This document shows, one piece after another, positions 28,940 through 36,019 of a stretch of 36,492 bases of DNA; within the stretch, counting starts at the first letter, position 1, and every line of letters starts with the position of its first letter. The DNA is from Ilumatobacteraceae bacterium (GTDB taxonomy: Bacteria; Actinomycetota; Acidimicrobiia; Acidimicrobiales; Ilumatobacteraceae). The DNA lies in contig JAOBWK010000020.1 in assembly GCA_025463305.1 (NCBI GenBank), positions 1 to 36,492 of the forward strand, read 5' to 3'. The translations under genes were made by a program, and so were the position numbers. The notes below the pieces were generated by a model. The model ran no database searches. It was not told the origin of the DNA and saw nothing but the letters and a program-made list of their open reading frames with translations.

Positions 28940-30595
28940 ATGAGCAGCACGACACCACGAGACACATCACCACGCAGCACATCGCCACGGATCAAGGCCG
29001 CGGCACTCGACGAGCAGCAGATCCACGATCGGCGATGGCTGATCCTCGGCGTGCTGTGCCTGTCGGTGTTCGTGATCGTCATCGATGGCACGATCATCAA
29101 CGTCGCCCTGCCGACGCTGGTCCGCGAGCTCGGTGCCACCACCAGCCAGCTGCAGTGGGTCGTCGATGCCTACACCCTCGTGTTCGCCGGCCTGCTGCTG
29201 GCGGCGGGAAGCCTCGGCGACCGCTTCGGCCGCAAGGGCTTCCTGATGACCGGCATGGCGTTGTTCGGGCTGTTCTCCGGGCTCGGTGCGCTGGCCACGT
29301 CGCCCGGTCAGCTGATCGCTGCCCGCGGCGCGATGGGCATCGGCGCCGCGCTGATCTTCCCGGCGACGCTCGCGATCCTCGTCAACGTCTTCACCGACAC
29401 CCGCGAGCGCCCGAAGGCAATCGCGCTGTGGGCCGCGACGAGCGGTCTGTCGGTGGCCCTCGGACCAGTGACCGGTGGCTTCCTGCTCGAGCACTTCTTC
29501 TGGGGATCGGTCCTGCTGGTCAACGTGCCGATCGTCGTGATCGCCATCGTGCTGATCGCGCGCTACGTGCCGACGTCGCGTGACACCACCATCCAGCGCT
29601 TCGACCCGGTCGGCATGGTGCTGTCGATCGTCGGGGTGTCGCTGCTCGTGTGGGCCGTCATCGAAGGCCCGAGCAACGGCTGGCTGTCGCCGACGAGTCT
29701 CGGCGCGTTCGCCGTCGCCATCGCCCTGCTGGTCGCGTTCATCCGGGTCGAGCAGCGCAGCTCGCATCCCATGCTCGACGTGAGCGTGTTCAGCAACGCC
29801 CGCTTCAGCGCCGGCAGCGCCTCGGTCACCATCGCGTTCTTCGCCCTCTTCGGGTTCATCTTCATGGTCACCCAGTACTTCCAGTTCGTCCGCGGCTACG
29901 GCACGCTCTCGGCCGGCGTGCACACCGTGCCCTTCGCGGTCTTCACCGGGATCGCCGCTCCGTCGTCGGCCAAGCTCGCCGCCCGCTTCGGTGCCAAGCG
30001 GATCGTGGCGGCCGGGCTGACGTCGATGGCGATCGGCCTCTTCGGCGCCGGCGCACTCGGCGCCGATTCGCCCTACGTGTTCGTGGTCGTGGTGATGCTG
30101 TTCCTCGGTGCGGGGCTCGGCCTGGTCAACGCGCCGGCCACAGAGGCGATCATGGGCTCGCTGTCGCCGGAGAAGGCCGGCGTCGGCTCCGCGGTCAACG
30201 ACACCACCCGCGAGCTCGGTGGCACGCTCGGCGTCGCCATCGTCGGCAGCCTGTTCTCGTCGGTGTACGCGGCCTCGCTGGTCGACGGCTTGAAGGGGAT
30301 GCCCATCCCCGCTGCAGCGCTCGCCGCGGCCAAGGACAGCGTCGGTGCCGCCGTGCAGGTCGCGGCGCAGGCCGGCCAGACGATCAGCCCGGCCGCCGGT
30401 GCTGCCGTCAAGCAGGCCGTCGACCACGCGTTCATGGACGGCTTCCGGGTCGCCTCGTGGGTGGCCGCCGCCGTCGCCCTCGGTGGCGCGCTGCTGGCCT
30501 ACCGGTTCCTGCCGGCCCACGCCGACGAGCACTCGTTCGAGACGGCGGCCGACGGCTCTCACGTCGACGAGCGCCCACTCGTGCAGACTGTGTGA
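28940..30595 (+). CDS. MFS drug exporter, DHA2 family (14 TM)
   Basis: Proton-driven efflux pump of 551 residues in the cytoplasmic membrane, of the EmrB/QacA type. It begins with a 30-residue Ser/Thr-rich cytosolic stretch. The first helix carries LGVLCLSVFVIVIDGTIINVALP, then motif A GSLGDRFGRKG and the motif C region LWAATSGLSVALGPVTGG, all standard for 14-helix DHA2 exporters. A periplasmic loop near 445-490 (LVDGLKGMPIPAAALAAAKD) is usual for the family. The start is ATG 28940 with a strong ribosome site (GGGGAGG). It is probably controlled by the divergent TetR. The next gene begins directly after its stop. Confidence 0.95.
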   Translation: MSSTTPRDTSPRSTSPRIKAAALDEQQIHDRRWLILGVLCLSVFVIVIDGTIINVALPTLVRELGATTSQLQWVVDAYTLVFAGLLLAAGSLGDRFGRKGFLMTGMALFGLFSGLGALATSPGQLIAARGAMGIGAALIFPATLAILVNVFTDTRERPKAIALWAATSGLSVALGPVTGGFLLEHFFWGSVLLVNVPIVVIAIVLIARYVPTSRDTTIQRFDPVGMVLSIVGVSLLVWAVIEGPSNGWLSPTSLGAFAVAIALLVAFIRVEQRSSHPMLDVSVFSNARFSAGSASVTIAFFALFGFIFMVTQYFQFVRGYGTLSAGVHTVPFAVFTGIAAPSSAKLAARFGAKRIVAAGLTSMAIGLFGAGALGADSPYVFVVVVMLFLGAGLGLVNAPATEAIMGSLSPEKAGVGSAVNDTTRELGGTLGVAIVGSLFSSVYAASLVDGLKGMPIPAAALAAAKDSVGAAVQVAAQAGQTISPAAGAAVKQAVDHAFMDGFRVASWVAAAVALGGALLAYRFLPAHADEHSFETAADGSHVDERPLVQTV

Positions 30596-31186
30596 GTGGG
30601 CATCTTCGGACGATCGTCAGCCGCCGCTGAGCACGAGTGGCAGGGTCGCTCGCTGGAGCTGCCCGATGCCGGTGCCGTCACGTGGAAGGTCGTCTGGGAC
30701 GCCCTCGCCGTCGACGATCCGCCGGGCCCGACCGGCATGGGGCCGATCGGGTTGCGCAGCGTGCGGGTGGCCACCAAGGACGATCCGACCAGCGTGTACC
30801 ACGGCGAGCGGCACGGGCACTGGGTGCAGATCCGCCAGATGCGTTCGGGCCGGGAGCTGGTGATGATGGTGTGGGTCGGCGTGGCGGCGGCCGACTTCAC
30901 CATCGTCGGGGCCGACGGCCGGCTGGTGGCGCTGCCCGACGAGGGTGAGGTGCCGCCGCTGCCCGACGAGCTCGTCGACGCACGCGTCTGGAACGGGCTG
31001 CGGTGCACCGGCGACGCCCTCGGCATCGTCACGCGACGGGTCGTGTCGAACCGGTTCCCCCAGGGATGGATGTACGACCTGTGGCTGGCCGAGGCACTGG
31101 CCGTCGAGACCGGCGCCGTGCCACTCCCGGCGCCGGGCGCCGGCGACGATCCCGCGACCTGGCTCGTCCCCCACGCCGCCCCGTAG
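30596..31186 (+). CDS. Unknown 196-aa protein after the exporter
   Basis: I do not recognise this 196-residue protein. It has no signal peptide, membrane helix or Cys-rich motif. The middle (HWVQIRQMRSGRELVMMVWVGV, then ADFTIVGADGRLVALPDEG) is beta-rich. A later part (TRRVVSNRFPQGWMYDLWLAEAL) is aromatic and the tail Pro-rich. GTG 30596 follows the exporter stop with no gap and no Shine-Dalgarno, so translation probably depends on coupling to the exporter. A role linked to the transported compound is possible but unsupported. Confidence 0.65.
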   Translation: MGIFGRSSAAAEHEWQGRSLELPDAGAVTWKVVWDALAVDDPPGPTGMGPIGLRSVRVATKDDPTSVYHGERHGHWVQIRQMRSGRELVMMVWVGVAAADFTIVGADGRLVALPDEGEVPPLPDELVDARVWNGLRCTGDALGIVTRRVVSNRFPQGWMYDLWLAEALAVETGAVPLPAPGAGDDPATWLVPHAAP

Positions 31187-31259
31187 ACAACCCCCCATCC
31201 CCGTGGCTCCGCGAAGGGCGTTGCCCGGCAGGGCGCACGTTTTCCTGCGAACTCTTGCA

Positions 31260-31302
31260 AGCGCACGCAACAGCGAGCGACGTGCTTGCTGTTGTGTGCG
31301 CT
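31260..31302 (+). ncRNA. Long hairpin in a convergent gap (structured RNA or terminator)
   Basis: Left arm 31260-31278, 5-base loop (GACGT), right arm 31284-31302: 19 consecutive pairs, two of which are G-T. Those two are G-U pairs in plus-strand RNA but A-C mismatches in minus-strand RNA, so the fold favours a plus-strand transcript, i.e. read-through from the unknown gene ending at 31186. There is no U-tract. It could be a processing or stabilising hairpin, a terminator, or part of a small RNA. Confidence 0.5.
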
Positions 31303-31312
31303 CGAAAGAGCG

Positions 31313-31327
31313 GTCTGCAGGGCAGAC
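31313..31327. terminator. Second hairpin in the same convergent gap
   Basis: GTCTGC-AGG-GCAGAC, a perfect 6-bp stem 17 bases before the stop of the minus-strand SCO6745-family gene. With 31260-31302 it makes this gap the most structured of the window. Confidence 0.45.
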
Positions 31328-31343
31328 GCTTGCGCGGAACTGA

Positions 31344-32204
31344 TCAGTCGGCGTAGCGGTTCGGGTCGACGACCATCAGGCCGGCGTCGATGACCATCCG
31401 CGACAGCTTCTTGCCGGTGCCGCGAAGGGTGAGCGCAGCGTCGTCACCGAGCGCGACGTAGGGCGCCATCGCGGCCCGGTCGGTGGCGTCCTCGACGACC
31501 TGGCGTTGGGCCCGGCCGGCGTCGGTGAACGAGCCGTCGGCGTTGACGAGGCCGCGTGCGGCGAGGCCCTCGACGCCGGCCGCCCACTCGTCGTCGCTGT
31601 AGGCGCGGGTGGCCTGCAGCACGGCGGCAGGCACATCGCCCGCGGCGGCGTGGGTGATCAACGCCTCGAGCCCGGTCAGGCCCTCGAGCGTGAGCGCGGC
31701 GACGTGGCCATCGCCGCGGTACTCGCGCAGCAGCGTCTGGGCGTGCCACAGCGCGAGGTGCGGCTCCTCCGGCCAGGGCAGCGAGGCGTGGCCGGCGAAC
31801 AACGGCCGGCCCTCGGGATGCTCGCAGGCCACCCTGGCGGCGCGCTCGGTGAGGCCTGCCGCCTCGGCCAACTCCACCGAGCCGATCACCTCGTCGCCGA
31901 ACGCGCGCCGCAGTGACGAGTCGACCGCGTTCAGACGCGCGGTGAGGATGGCGGTCGGCGATGTGAGCGTCCAGCCGTTCGCCATGCTGTGGCGCACCAG
32001 ACCCGGATGGAAGTTGTAGAACGACGCGATCACGACCTCGGCCGGCACCGCGCCCATCGCCGCCGAGCGCGACAGGAAGTAGCCCGGACGCGGCTTGGTG
32101 ATGCCGATCGCGGCATAGGCCGCCGGTGCATCGGGCGTGAAGTAGATCATCCCGTGCACGACTTCCATGCTCCGCCAGGTCTTGCGTGCGGTGATTGCGT
32201 CCAT
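31344..32204 (-). CDS. SCO6745-family protein
   Basis: Protein of 286 residues of an actinobacterial family named after Streptomyces coelicolor SCO6745. Its function is unknown, although an HTH-like C-terminal part has been suggested. The family N-terminus is clear: ARKTWRSMEVVHGMIYFTPDAPAAYAAIG, then a PGYFLSRSAAMGAVPAEVV segment and ASFYNFHPGLVRHSM. The C-terminal part is helical with a possible winged-helix (GLAARGLVNADGSFTDAGR). No transmembrane segment. The start is ATG 32204 with TACCGT (32216-32211) six bases upstream and no ribosome site. It diverges from the SDR gene across 88 bases. Confidence 0.85.
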   Translation of the reverse strand: MDAITARKTWRSMEVVHGMIYFTPDAPAAYAAIGITKPRPGYFLSRSAAMGAVPAEVVIASFYNFHPGLVRHSMANGWTLTSPTAILTARLNAVDSSLRRAFGDEVIGSVELAEAAGLTERAARVACEHPEGRPLFAGHASLPWPEEPHLALWHAQTLLREYRGDGHVAALTLEGLTGLEALITHAAAGDVPAAVLQATRAYSDDEWAAGVEGLAARGLVNADGSFTDAGRAQRQVVEDATDRAAMAPYVALGDDAALTLRGTGKKLSRMVIDAGLMVVDPNRYAD

Positions 32205-32292
32205 GGACGAACGGTACGGCATCGCCGCGTATGGTGGCGTGTTCGACCCGGTCCCGATCGCGGACCGGCAGAGACCGAAGAGGGGAACAGCC

Positions 32293-33120
32293 GTGGAGCA
32301 TCTGCGGGGCAAGGTCGCGGTCGTCACCGGCGCGGGGAGTGGCATCGGCCGGGCGCTCGCCGAGCGGTTCGTCGCCGAGGGGATGAGGGTCGTGCTGGCA
32401 GACATCGACGAGGTGCGGCTGCGCACCGTCGAGTCCGAGCTGGCCGAGCGCGGCGGCGATGTGCTGCCCGTCGTCTGCGACACAGCGTTGGAGGAGTCCG
32501 TGCAGTCGCTGGCCCAGAAGGCGCTCGACCGCTACGGCGCAGCGCACGTGCTGTGCAACAACGCCGGCGTCGTCGGCACCGGCGATCCGTGGACCGGGCC
32601 GATCTCGGTGTGGGACTGGGTGATCGGCATCAACCTCTACGGCGTCATCCACGGCGTGCGCGCGTTCCTGCCGATCATGCAGGACCAGGGCGAGGGGCAC
32701 ATCGTCAACACGGCGTCGATGGCCGGTCTGCTGGCGATGTCGGGCGCTGCGCCCTACAACGTCACCAAGCACGGCGTCGTCGCGCTCAGTGAGGGGCTGT
32801 ACGGCGAGCTGCGCGGGCTCGACTCGCCGGTGGGTGTGTCGGTCCTGTGCCCGGGCTTCGTGAAGACCGAGCTGATGAAGCAGATGACGTGGGCCGACCG
32901 CCTCGGTGCGCAACCGGCGGCCACCACGAACCCGGTCGGCCAGTTCATGGACCAGATGCTGAACGACGGCGTGGAGGGCGGCATCTCGCCGGCCGACGTC
33001 GCGGGCATGGTGGTCGACGCGATCACCCACGACCGGTTCTGGATCCTCACCCATCCGGACTTCGGCCCGGGCGTCACCGAGCGCTACCGGCGGGCCGTGG
33101 CGATGGAGAACCCGGGCTGA
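32293..33120 (+). CDS. Short-chain dehydrogenase/reductase (classical SDR)
   Basis: NAD(P)-dependent oxidoreductase of 275 residues. The cofactor motif TGAGSGIG is at 12-19, NNAG at 89-92, and the catalytic set Ser142, Tyr155, Lys159 (YNVTK) is complete. ADIDE after the second strand favours NAD over NADP. The C-terminal part (QFMDQMLNDGVEGGISPADV) is like actinobacterial steroid or alcohol dehydrogenases; the substrate is unknown. The start is GTG 32293 with a strong ribosome site (GAGGGGAA). It lies 60 bases before a co-directional run of oxidoreductases (33181-35990) and could act in the same pathway. Confidence 0.92.
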   Translation: MEHLRGKVAVVTGAGSGIGRALAERFVAEGMRVVLADIDEVRLRTVESELAERGGDVLPVVCDTALEESVQSLAQKALDRYGAAHVLCNNAGVVGTGDPWTGPISVWDWVIGINLYGVIHGVRAFLPIMQDQGEGHIVNTASMAGLLAMSGAAPYNVTKHGVVALSEGLYGELRGLDSPVGVSVLCPGFVKTELMKQMTWADRLGAQPAATTNPVGQFMDQMLNDGVEGGISPADVAGMVVDAITHDRFWILTHPDFGPGVTERYRRAVAMENPG

Positions 33121-33168
33121 CGACGGCGTCGTCGCCGTCGGGCGGCGACGCATCTCCGGCGCGAGAAA

Positions 33169-33174
33169 TAGTCT
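33169..33174 (+). promoter_or_regulatory. -10 box of the split-barrel gene, leaderless
   Basis: TAGTCT six bases before ATG 33181; GCGACG (33145-33150) at an 18-base spacing may be the -35. Confidence 0.5.
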
Positions 33175-33180
33175 GGCCCG

Positions 33181-33630
33181 ATGGCCGACGCTGGAACCCA
33201 CGACACCCCCTCCCTCGAGATGACGGTCGACGAGCGCGAGGCGTTCCTCGCCGACGTGCACGTCGGCATCCTCGCCGTCGCCCGCCAGGACAAGGGTCCG
33301 CTCGCGCTGCCGATCTGGTACCAGTACGAGGACGGCGTCGTCGTGATCGGCATGGGCGGCAACTCGTTGAAGGCCAGGCTGCTCCGCGCCGCGGGCCGGG
33401 CGACGATGACGGTGCAGACCGAGACCCCGCCGTACACCTACGTCTCGGTCGAGGGACCCGTCGAGATCGCCGCCGAGCAGCGCGACGACTTCGTGATGGC
33501 GTCTCGCTACCTCGGCCCGGAGTTCGGCCGCTGGTACGCCGACAACAACCCGAGCACGCCCGAGTCCGTGGTGGTGAAGCTGACGCCGGAGCGTTGGATC
33601 ACGAGCGACTTCGGCAAGGCGATGGGTTGA
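33181..33630 (+). CDS. Split-barrel flavin/F420-binding oxidoreductase
   Basis: Protein of 149 residues of the pyridoxamine-phosphate-oxidase-like split-barrel superfamily, probably the F420/FMN-dependent FDOR-B group of actinobacteria. Landmarks: LADVHVGILAVARQDKGPLALPIWYQYEDG, then GGNSLKARLLRAAGRATMTVQTE, where Lys64 and Arg66 would meet the cofactor phosphate, and YTYVSVEGPVEI. The choice between F420, FMN and haem cannot be made from sequence alone. The last bases overlap the TTG start of the next gene, so the two are translationally coupled. TAGTCT before the ATG suggests a leaderless mRNA. Confidence 0.86.
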   Translation: MADAGTHDTPSLEMTVDEREAFLADVHVGILAVARQDKGPLALPIWYQYEDGVVVIGMGGNSLKARLLRAAGRATMTVQTETPPYTYVSVEGPVEIAAEQRDDFVMASRYLGPEFGRWYADNNPSTPESVVVKLTPERWITSDFGKAMG

Positions 33631-34529
33631 CCACGACGCCCGACACGCCCGCCGCTTCGAGCAGCTGGGCGGTCCCCGCGTGGCTCGACGACCTCCGGCT
33701 CGAGCCCGGGCCGCCCTACTCGGCGATGGGCACCCGTTCGCTCGACCTCGATCGGTGGCTGATCATCGACGACGAGCGCGACGCCGACCTCGCCTACAAG
33801 GCCGAGCTGTTGCGCGATGCGCGCCCGGTGGTGTTCGCCGCCGATGACACGCGGGTCGACACCCGGCTGCCGGGGAAGGAGACGCTCGGTCTGATCCGCG
33901 CCTGGCTCGAGGCTCACGGCATCCAGCCGGCCGGCACCGTCGGCGACCAGCATCCGTTGATCGAGGCGGCGCGGTTGGTGCAGGAGGACCTCGCGATCCT
34001 GCAGCGCGTCGACCACGAGTGGATCCTCACCTCCGGCGTGGTGTGCTTCCCGAGCCACTGGACGGTGGGCGACAAGGTCGGCCTGCCGATGGAGGGCGTG
34101 CACGCACCCGTTGCTCACTACAGCCACGAGCTGCGCGACAAGGTGGACCGCTTCCACGAGCGGCTCCAGGCGGATCGCCCCGCGTGGCGGAGGAACTGGT
34201 TCGTCAACCCGACGAGCGAGCTGCACCTGCCGGCGTACGGGCACCAGATGCACATCGGCTCGACCATCGAGGCCGACGGCTCGCCGATGTGGATCCGCAG
34301 CGAGTACCAGACGTTGCGCCGGCTGCCCGAGGCCGGCGCGATCCTGTTCACGATCCGGGTGCAGCGCGCCCCGCTCGGCGTGCTGCGCGCCCGGCCCGAC
34401 CTGGCCGAGCGGATGCTCGCCACGGTGCGCTCCTGGGACCGGGAGAAGCGGATGTACACGTCCACCGGCGGCGCGCTCGACGCGCTCATCGAGTGGCTGT
34501 CCGAGGTGGCGGCGACAGCGTCTCGATAA
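33627..34529 (+). CDS. Haem-dependent oxidative N-demethylase-like protein (DUF3445/HODM)
   Basis: Protein of 300 residues matching the HODM_asu-like (DUF3445) family, which includes the DmmA-type subunit of dimethylamine monooxygenase; family members use a PAS-like haem fold unrelated to P450. Landmarks: PPYSAMGTRSLDLDRWLIIDDERDADLAYKAEL near the N-terminus, VQEDLAILQ and WILTSGVVCFPSHWTVGDKVGLP in the middle, FVNPTSELHLP, RSEYQTLRRLPEAGAILFTIRV towards the end. The start is TTG 33627 (TTGA overlap with the previous stop, AAGGCGATGGG before it); no later start keeps the conserved N-terminus. A small ferredoxin and a P450 follow. Amine demethylation is inferred from the family. Confidence 0.88.
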   Translation: MTTTPDTPAASSSWAVPAWLDDLRLEPGPPYSAMGTRSLDLDRWLIIDDERDADLAYKAELLRDARPVVFAADDTRVDTRLPGKETLGLIRAWLEAHGIQPAGTVGDQHPLIEAARLVQEDLAILQRVDHEWILTSGVVCFPSHWTVGDKVGLPMEGVHAPVAHYSHELRDKVDRFHERLQADRPAWRRNWFVNPTSELHLPAYGHQMHIGSTIEADGSPMWIRSEYQTLRRLPEAGAILFTIRVQRAPLGVLRARPDLAERMLATVRSWDREKRMYTSTGGALDALIEWLSEVAATASR

Positions 34530-34541
34530 CGCAGTTACAGT
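34512..34541 (+). promoter_or_regulatory. Promoter of the ferredoxin-P450 genes, leaderless
   Basis: GCGACA (34512-34517), an 18-base spacer, TACAGT (34536-34541), then seven bases to ATG 34549. It overlaps the end of the HODM-like gene, so the ferredoxin and P450 can be transcribed independently. Confidence 0.55.
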
Positions 34542-34548
34542 CGGGCGC

Positions 34549-34794
34549 ATGCGAGTCCTCCTCGACCTCGATCGGTGCCAGGGTCACAACCGCTGCTACG
34601 CGCTGGCGCCGGAGATCTTCGACGTCGACGACTACGGCATCGCAGTGCTGCTGAACGACGGTGTCGTGCCACCGGGCCTCGAGGACAAGGCGATGCTGGC
34701 GATCGCCAACTGCCCCGAGTTCGCGATCTCGCTCGCCGACGACGACACCGTGACGACGGACACCCCCACCCCATCGAGCGAAGGCGCATCATGA
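34549..34794 (+). CDS. P450-type ferredoxin with His in the cluster motif
   Basis: Small electron carrier of 81 residues. Cluster residues are Cys10, Cys16 and Cys55, with His13 at the position of the second Cys: a CxxHxxC...CP arrangement. Actinobacterial ferredoxins of this type carry a 3Fe-4S or unusual 4Fe-4S cluster and usually feed electrons to a neighbouring P450. The start is ATG 34549, in register with a TACAGT box. The stop overlaps the ATG of the next P450 (ATGA), so the two are coupled. The HODM-like protein directly upstream also needs electrons, so it may share this ferredoxin. Confidence 0.94.
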   Translation: MRVLLDLDRCQGHNRCYALAPEIFDVDDYGIAVLLNDGVVPPGLEDKAMLAIANCPEFAISLADDDTVTTDTPTPSSEGAS

Positions 34795-35990
34795 CATCGA
34801 TCTACGGACCCGTCACCGATTGGGCCACCGACTTCGACCACGCCGAGCCCGAGTACAACGAGAACGCCCCGGCGCTCTGGGCGCAGCTGCGCGAGACCTG
34901 CCCCGTGGCCCACACCGATCGCTACAACGGCACCTGGCTGCCCGTCACCCACGAGCTCGTCACCCAGATCGCCTACGACACCGAGCACTTCACGTCGCGT
35001 TCGGTCATCGTCTCGCCGTTCGAGCAGCTGGCGCCGGCGCCGATCGGTGGAGCGCCGCCGATCACCAGCGACCCGCCGTTCCACCACGATGCTCGCCGGC
35101 TGCTGTTGCCCGCGTTCGCCCCGAAGAAGATCGAGCTCTGGGAAGCCGATGTGCGCGCCCTGTGCCAGAAGCTGCTCGCCGCGTTGGGCGACGCCGATGT
35201 CATCGATGCGGCGGCGCAGTACGCGCAGCACATCCCCGTCAACGTGATCGCGCTGATGCTCGGGTTCCCGGTCGAGGACGCCGACCTCTTCTTCGGCTTC
35301 GTCCACGACGTGATCGAGGGCATCAACGTCGCACCGGAGGAGCGCTTCGCGGCCTTCGTGCGCCTCGACGAGTACGTCGAGCGCCAGGTCCAGGAGCACG
35401 TCGACAACCCGCGCGACGACCTCACCAGCTTCCTGCTCAACGCCACCATCGACGGCCAGCCGCTCACCCTCGAACACGTCGGCGGTTCGATCGTGCTGCT
35501 GCTGATCGCCGGCATCGACACGACGTGGAGCGCGATCAGTTCGAGCCTGCTCCACCTCGCCACGCATGCCGAGGACCGCGAGCGGCTGGTGGCCGATCCG
35601 TCGCTGATCCCGACGGCGATCGAGGAGTTCCTCCGCGCGTACGCGCCGGTGACGATGGCACGCATGGTGAAGCAGGACGTCGAGATCGCCGGCTGCCCGA
35701 TGAAGGTCGACGAGTGGGTGCTGCTGCCGTTCCCGGCCGCGAACGTCGATCCGGCCGCGTTCGACCGTGCCGACGAGGTGCTCATCGATCGCGCCGAGAA
35801 CCGCCACCTGGCCTTCGGCCTGGGCATCCACCGGTGCATCGGATCGAACCTGGCCCGGCTCGAGTTGAAGGTGGCGGTGGAGGAGTTCCTGCTCCGTTAC
35901 CCGGCTTTCGAGCTCGACACGGCCGACGTCACCTGGAGCGTCGGCCAGATCCGCGGCCCCCGCACCGTCCCGGTGCGCGTCAACGCCTGA
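34791..35990 (+). CDS. Cytochrome P450 (class I, bacterial)
   Basis: Soluble monooxygenase of 399 residues with all standard motifs: oxygen-binding AGIDTT in the I-helix (240-245), ExxR at 279-282, and the haem loop FGLGIHRCIG with Cys349. The overall look (MTSIYGPVTDWATDFDHAEP..., TSDPPFHHDARRLLLPAF) resembles actinobacterial CYPs acting on terpenoid or aromatic substrates; I cannot name the substrate. It contrasts with the other P450 of the window (15237-16556), whose I-helix is degenerate. Its start overlaps the ferredoxin stop by four bases and has only a weak ribosome site (GAAGGCGC). A ferredoxin reductase is not in the window. Confidence 0.95.
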   Translation: MTSIYGPVTDWATDFDHAEPEYNENAPALWAQLRETCPVAHTDRYNGTWLPVTHELVTQIAYDTEHFTSRSVIVSPFEQLAPAPIGGAPPITSDPPFHHDARRLLLPAFAPKKIELWEADVRALCQKLLAALGDADVIDAAAQYAQHIPVNVIALMLGFPVEDADLFFGFVHDVIEGINVAPEERFAAFVRLDEYVERQVQEHVDNPRDDLTSFLLNATIDGQPLTLEHVGGSIVLLLIAGIDTTWSAISSSLLHLATHAEDRERLVADPSLIPTAIEEFLRAYAPVTMARMVKQDVEIAGCPMKVDEWVLLPFPAANVDPAAFDRADEVLIDRAENRHLAFGLGIHRCIGSNLARLELKVAVEEFLLRYPAFELDTADVTWSVGQIRGPRTVPVRVNA

Positions 35991-36019
35991 CGCCCGGGCG
36001 CCACTCAGCGTCGTCGACA

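Noticed and set aside
28967..30562. A 531-codon minus-strand frame opposite the MFS exporter
   Set aside because: Low-complexity Arg/Gly/His translation; the plus strand encodes a clear 14-helix transporter.
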